A stretch of 64,000 bases of DNA. Source: Kitasatospora xanthocidica. Its GTDB lineage: Bacteria; Actinomycetota; Actinomycetes; Streptomycetales; Streptomycetaceae. The notes beneath the pieces are model-generated. The model searched no databases. It was not told the origin of the DNA and worked only from the letters and a program-made list of their open reading frames with translations. The stretch is from assembly GCF_014656195.1 (NCBI RefSeq), contig NZ_BNBY01000003.1, forward strand, positions 392,903 to 456,902, read 5' to 3'. Below, in pieces: positions 61,805-64,000 of the stretch; positions within the stretch are counted from its first letter, which is position 1; each line of letters opens with the position of its first letter. Both the position numbers and the translations under genes were made by a program.

Positions 61805-62608
61805 TCAGCCCGCCGTCGCGGTGACCACCGTGGCGTCCAGGTCCTCGTCCTGGCTGGCCTCTGCCGCCAGCCCGGCCGCCCGAGCCACCGCGAGCGCCGT
61901 CGCCACCTGCCGCTCACTGGTCTCGAACAGCAGCGACCCGCCCGCCGCCAGCCAGGCCGGCGCCTGCGCGACCACCCGGCGCAGCACGTCCAGGCCGTCC
62001 GCGCCGCCGTCGAGCGCCGGCCGGGCCTCGTGCAGCCGGGCCTCGGGCGGCAGCAGCGCGAGGTCGCCGGTCGGGACGTACGGGACGTTGGCGATCAGCA
62101 CGTCCACCCGGCCGCGCAGCCCGGCGGGCAGGGCGTCGAACAGGTCGCCCCGGTGGACCCGCGCCCCCGCCCCGGCCAGGTTGCGGCGCGCGCAGCGGAC
62201 CGCGTCCGGGTCGATGTCAGCGGCGTACAGCTCGACCGGGTGCGGGGCCCGGGCGGCCACGGCGGCGCCCAGCGCACCGCTGCCGCAGCACAGGTCGAGC
62301 ACGACGGCGCCCGGGCCCCGGGGCGGGCCGGCCAACGCGGTGGCGGCCGCCGCCAGGAACTCGCTGCGCCGGCGCGGGACGAAGACGCCCGGGTCGACGG
62401 CGATCCGCAGACCGGCGAACTCGGCCCAGCCGACGACGTGTTCGAGTGGATGCCCCTCGGCGCGGGCCCGCACCTTCGCGGCCAGATCGGCGGGCGAGGC
62501 GGCGGCGGTGAGCAGGATCCGTGCCTCGTCCTCGGCGAACACGCAACCGGCGGCGCGCAGTCGGGAGACCACCGCGGAACGAAGGGTGGCGGAGGAGAAA
62601 ACCGGCAA
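61805..62608 (-). CDS. PrmC/HemK-like protein glutamine methyltransferase paralogue
   Basis: 267 residues. The N-terminal helical domain and SAM site VVLDLCCGSGALGAAVAA, acidic DIDPDAVRCARRN and catalytic loop IANVPYVP follow PrmC. The usual NPPY reads NVPY, as in a separate actinobacterial branch annotated as putative N5-glutamine methyltransferases. PVFSSATLRSAVVSRLRAAG begins at a TTG (62608) behind AAGGGG, the best-placed start; later GTG codons are possible. True substrate uncertain: release factors are normally handled by canonical PrmC. Confidence 0.85.
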   Translation of the reverse strand: MPVFSSATLRSAVVSRLRAAGCVFAEDEARILLTAAASPADLAAKVRARAEGHPLEHVVGWAEFAGLRIAVDPGVFVPRRRSEFLAAAATALAGPPRGPGAVVLDLCCGSGALGAAVAARAPHPVELYAADIDPDAVRCARRNLAGAGARVHRGDLFDALPAGLRGRVDVLIANVPYVPTGDLALLPPEARLHEARPALDGGADGLDVLRRVVAQAPAWLAAGGSLLFETSERQVATALAVARAAGLAAEASQDEDLDATVVTATAG

Positions 62609-63110
62609 GACAACCCCTTGGGGAAACGGGAGGAGGGTGAACGGAGGAGAACGACTCCGTCAGGGCTCCCGCAAGGGCCGACGCCGCACCGGCACGTCAG
62701 CGCGCTACGCGCGCGAGGCGCCCGCACGGCCGCGCTCCGGGAGCACCCGCTCGGACATTCCGGTAATGGGTCTCACCTCCCTGATGCGCGGTCATACTCG
62801 GCGTCAGCCACCCTACCGCACCGCCGGACGGAGGCACCGGGGCCCGCCACCGCCCGTCCTGCCACGCCCCGCCCGATGCCTCCCGAAACGCCCCTCGCCG
62901 CCTCGCTTGCACACGGCATCACTTGCAGGCGCGCACTGATGCATGAGCGCGATGGCCGCGCCCGCCGCCGACCCCGAAACGCATGCCCCGCGCAGGCCCG
63001 GCCGGCGCCAGCAGGAGCCCCGCGCCGACCTGCCGGACGACGTCCCGGATACGGTGGACGTGGATGCGGCACCGTCCGGCGAACCGAGAAGCAGAAGTGA
63101 GGAAACAGAC
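62609..63110. other. 502-bp intergenic region upstream of nadE
   Basis: No gene seen. An in-frame ATG at 62943 could extend NadE by 56 residues, but that stretch is Pro/Arg/Asp-rich and unlike the family. The region must hold the divergent promoters of nadE and the PrmC-like gene; no operator stands out. Confidence 0.5.
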
Positions 63111-63941
63111 GTGAGCGAGTCGGCCACCAGGGCCCTGCAGCAGGAGATCGCCCGCGAGCTCCAGGTCACCGAGGCCTTCGAGGCCGAGCGGGAGATCGAG
63201 CGCCGCGTGGCCTTCCTCACCGAGCGGCTGGTGTCCACCGGCCTGCGCTCCCTGGTGCTCGGCATCAGCGGCGGCGTCGACTCCACCACGGCCGGCCGGC
63301 TCTGCCAGCTCGCCGTCGAGCGGGCCCGGGCCGCCGGGCACGAGGCGCGGTTCCACGCGATGCGGCTGCCCTACGGGGTCCAGGGCGACGAGCACGACGC
63401 CCAGCTCGCGCTCTCCTTCATCCAGGCCGACCACGTGCTGACCGTGGACATCAAGCCCGCGAGCGACGCCGCGCTGGAGGCCTCGCTCGCCGCCGGCGTG
63501 CCCTTCCGGGACGCCCATCACCAGGACTTCGTGCACGGCAACATCAAGGCCCGCCAGCGCATGATCGCCCAGTACGCGGTGGCCGGCGCCCACAACGGCC
63601 TGGTCGTCGGCACCGACCACGCCGCGGAGGCCGTCTCGGGCTTCTTCACCAAGTTCGGCGACGGCGCCGCCGACCTGGTCCCGCTGACCGGACTCACCAA
63701 GCGCCGGGTGCGCGCCGTCGCGGACGCCCTGGGCGCGCCTGCCGAGCTGGTCTGGAAGACCCCGACCGCCGACCTGGAGACCCTCGACCCGGGCAAGGCC
63801 GACGAGGACGCGCTCGGCGTCACCTACGACGACATCGACGACTTCCTGGAGGGCAAGCCGGTGGACGGGCGGGCCTTCGACATCATCGTGAACCGCTACC
63901 GCGCCACCGAGCACAAGCGCCAGCTCCCCATCGCGCCGTAG
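63111..63941 (+). CDS. nadE: NH3-dependent NAD+ synthetase
   Basis: 276 residues, the usual length of the ammonia-dependent enzyme. It adenylates nicotinate adenine dinucleotide and amidates it to NAD+. The PP-loop SGGVDS is at residues 53-58 and [36 protein letters not shown] and the C-terminal [12 protein letters not shown] motif are all intact. No glutaminase domain. GTG 63111 is chosen because GTGAGGA lies ~8 nt upstream and MSES-like starts are standard. The last 59 bp of the window after it are empty. Confidence 0.93.
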   Translation: MSESATRALQQEIARELQVTEAFEAEREIERRVAFLTERLVSTGLRSLVLGISGGVDSTTAGRLCQLAVERARAAGHEARFHAMRLPYGVQGDEHDAQLALSFIQADHVLTVDIKPASDAALEASLAAGVPFRDAHHQDFVHGNIKARQRMIAQYAVAGAHNGLVVGTDHAAEAVSGFFTKFGDGAADLVPLTGLTKRRVRAVADALGAPAELVWKTPTADLETLDPGKADEDALGVTYDDIDDFLEGKPVDGRAFDIIVNRYRATEHKRQLPIAP

Positions 63942-64000
63942 TCGGACGGCGGGCGGAAGGCTGCCCGCCGTCCCGCACCCCCCGGGGCGACACCGTCGGG

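Noticed and set aside
62943..63110. Longer NadE beginning at ATG 62943
   Set aside because: The extra 56 residues are disordered and absent from the family; GTG 63111 has a proper ribosome site.
1..64000. CRISPR arrays, tRNA/rRNA genes, transposases, integrases
   Set aside because: No regularly spaced direct repeats with unique spacers, no cloverleaf-like sequence and no recombinase-like protein was recognised; the tandem repeats found have no spacers.

Overview
The window is GC-rich actinomycete chromosome, most likely Streptomyces, Kitasatospora or a close relative. The evidence is the very high G+C with strong third-position bias, frequent GTG starts with ATGA or GTGA stop/start overlaps, an MmyB-type regulator, an F420/PPOX-family protein, a candidate actinobacterial mini ribosomal protein bL37, an LGFP-repeat secreted protein and an iron-box-like site. 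No tRNA, rRNA, CRISPR array, transposase or integrase was recognised.

Layout. 1-5.3 kb is the right edge of a small nonribosomal peptide locus: the end of an acyl-CoA dehydrogenase, a stand-alone condensation domain, an adenylation-carrier didomain and an ATP-grasp ligase. 5.4-8.6 kb is a magnesium locus: an M-box riboswitch, a cytosolic MgtE-N/CBS sensor-like protein and an NRAMP-superfamily transporter lacking the transition-metal ligands. 8.7-14.2 kb holds bL37, an SDR and a three-gene Fe(III) ABC importer. 14.4-15.4 kb has a secreted protein and a conserved-looking 57-residue protein.

15.4-23.8 kb looks like an accessory island. A complete flavodoxin-family gene lies at its right end (23.1-23.8 kb). 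A near-identical truncated copy lies at its left end, and a decayed third fragment lies inside. Between them are a frameshifted restriction-endonuclease/TPR gene, a DUF255 remnant and a compact four-gene operon: a NUDIX-winged-helix protein, a nucleoside-phosphorylase-like protein, a large membrane-anchored protein and a small membrane protein. The phosphorylase and the large membrane protein share a short motif of the type used for amyloid-like effector signalling. I consider this operon the best candidate for an undescribed (probably defensive) system.

24-32.4 kb holds a methyltransferase, a DHA2 exporter with its own palindromic operators, an MmyB-type regulator and a two-gene RNA-repair module (RNA ligase-kinase plus a four-domain RNA end-processing protein). 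32.5-50 kb is mostly accessory metabolism and regulators: two LysR genes, each beside a divergent target gene and sharing an identical operator palindrome; a TetR-AKR-quinone reductase operon; the triclosan-tolerant enoyl reductase FabV; an AraC/MFS pair; and a single-chain nitrate reductase/CysJ-like fusion with a GlnR-like site. 49.7-57.1 kb contains an ArsR-MFS pair and a two-component system divergent from an FtsX-type ABC exporter. 57.3-64 kb carries a PLP decarboxylase, a DinB-like protein, an adenylyltransferase-like protein overlapping an internally deleted acetyltransferase, a PPOX protein behind a MerR-type leaderless promoter, a PrmC-like methyltransferase and NadE.
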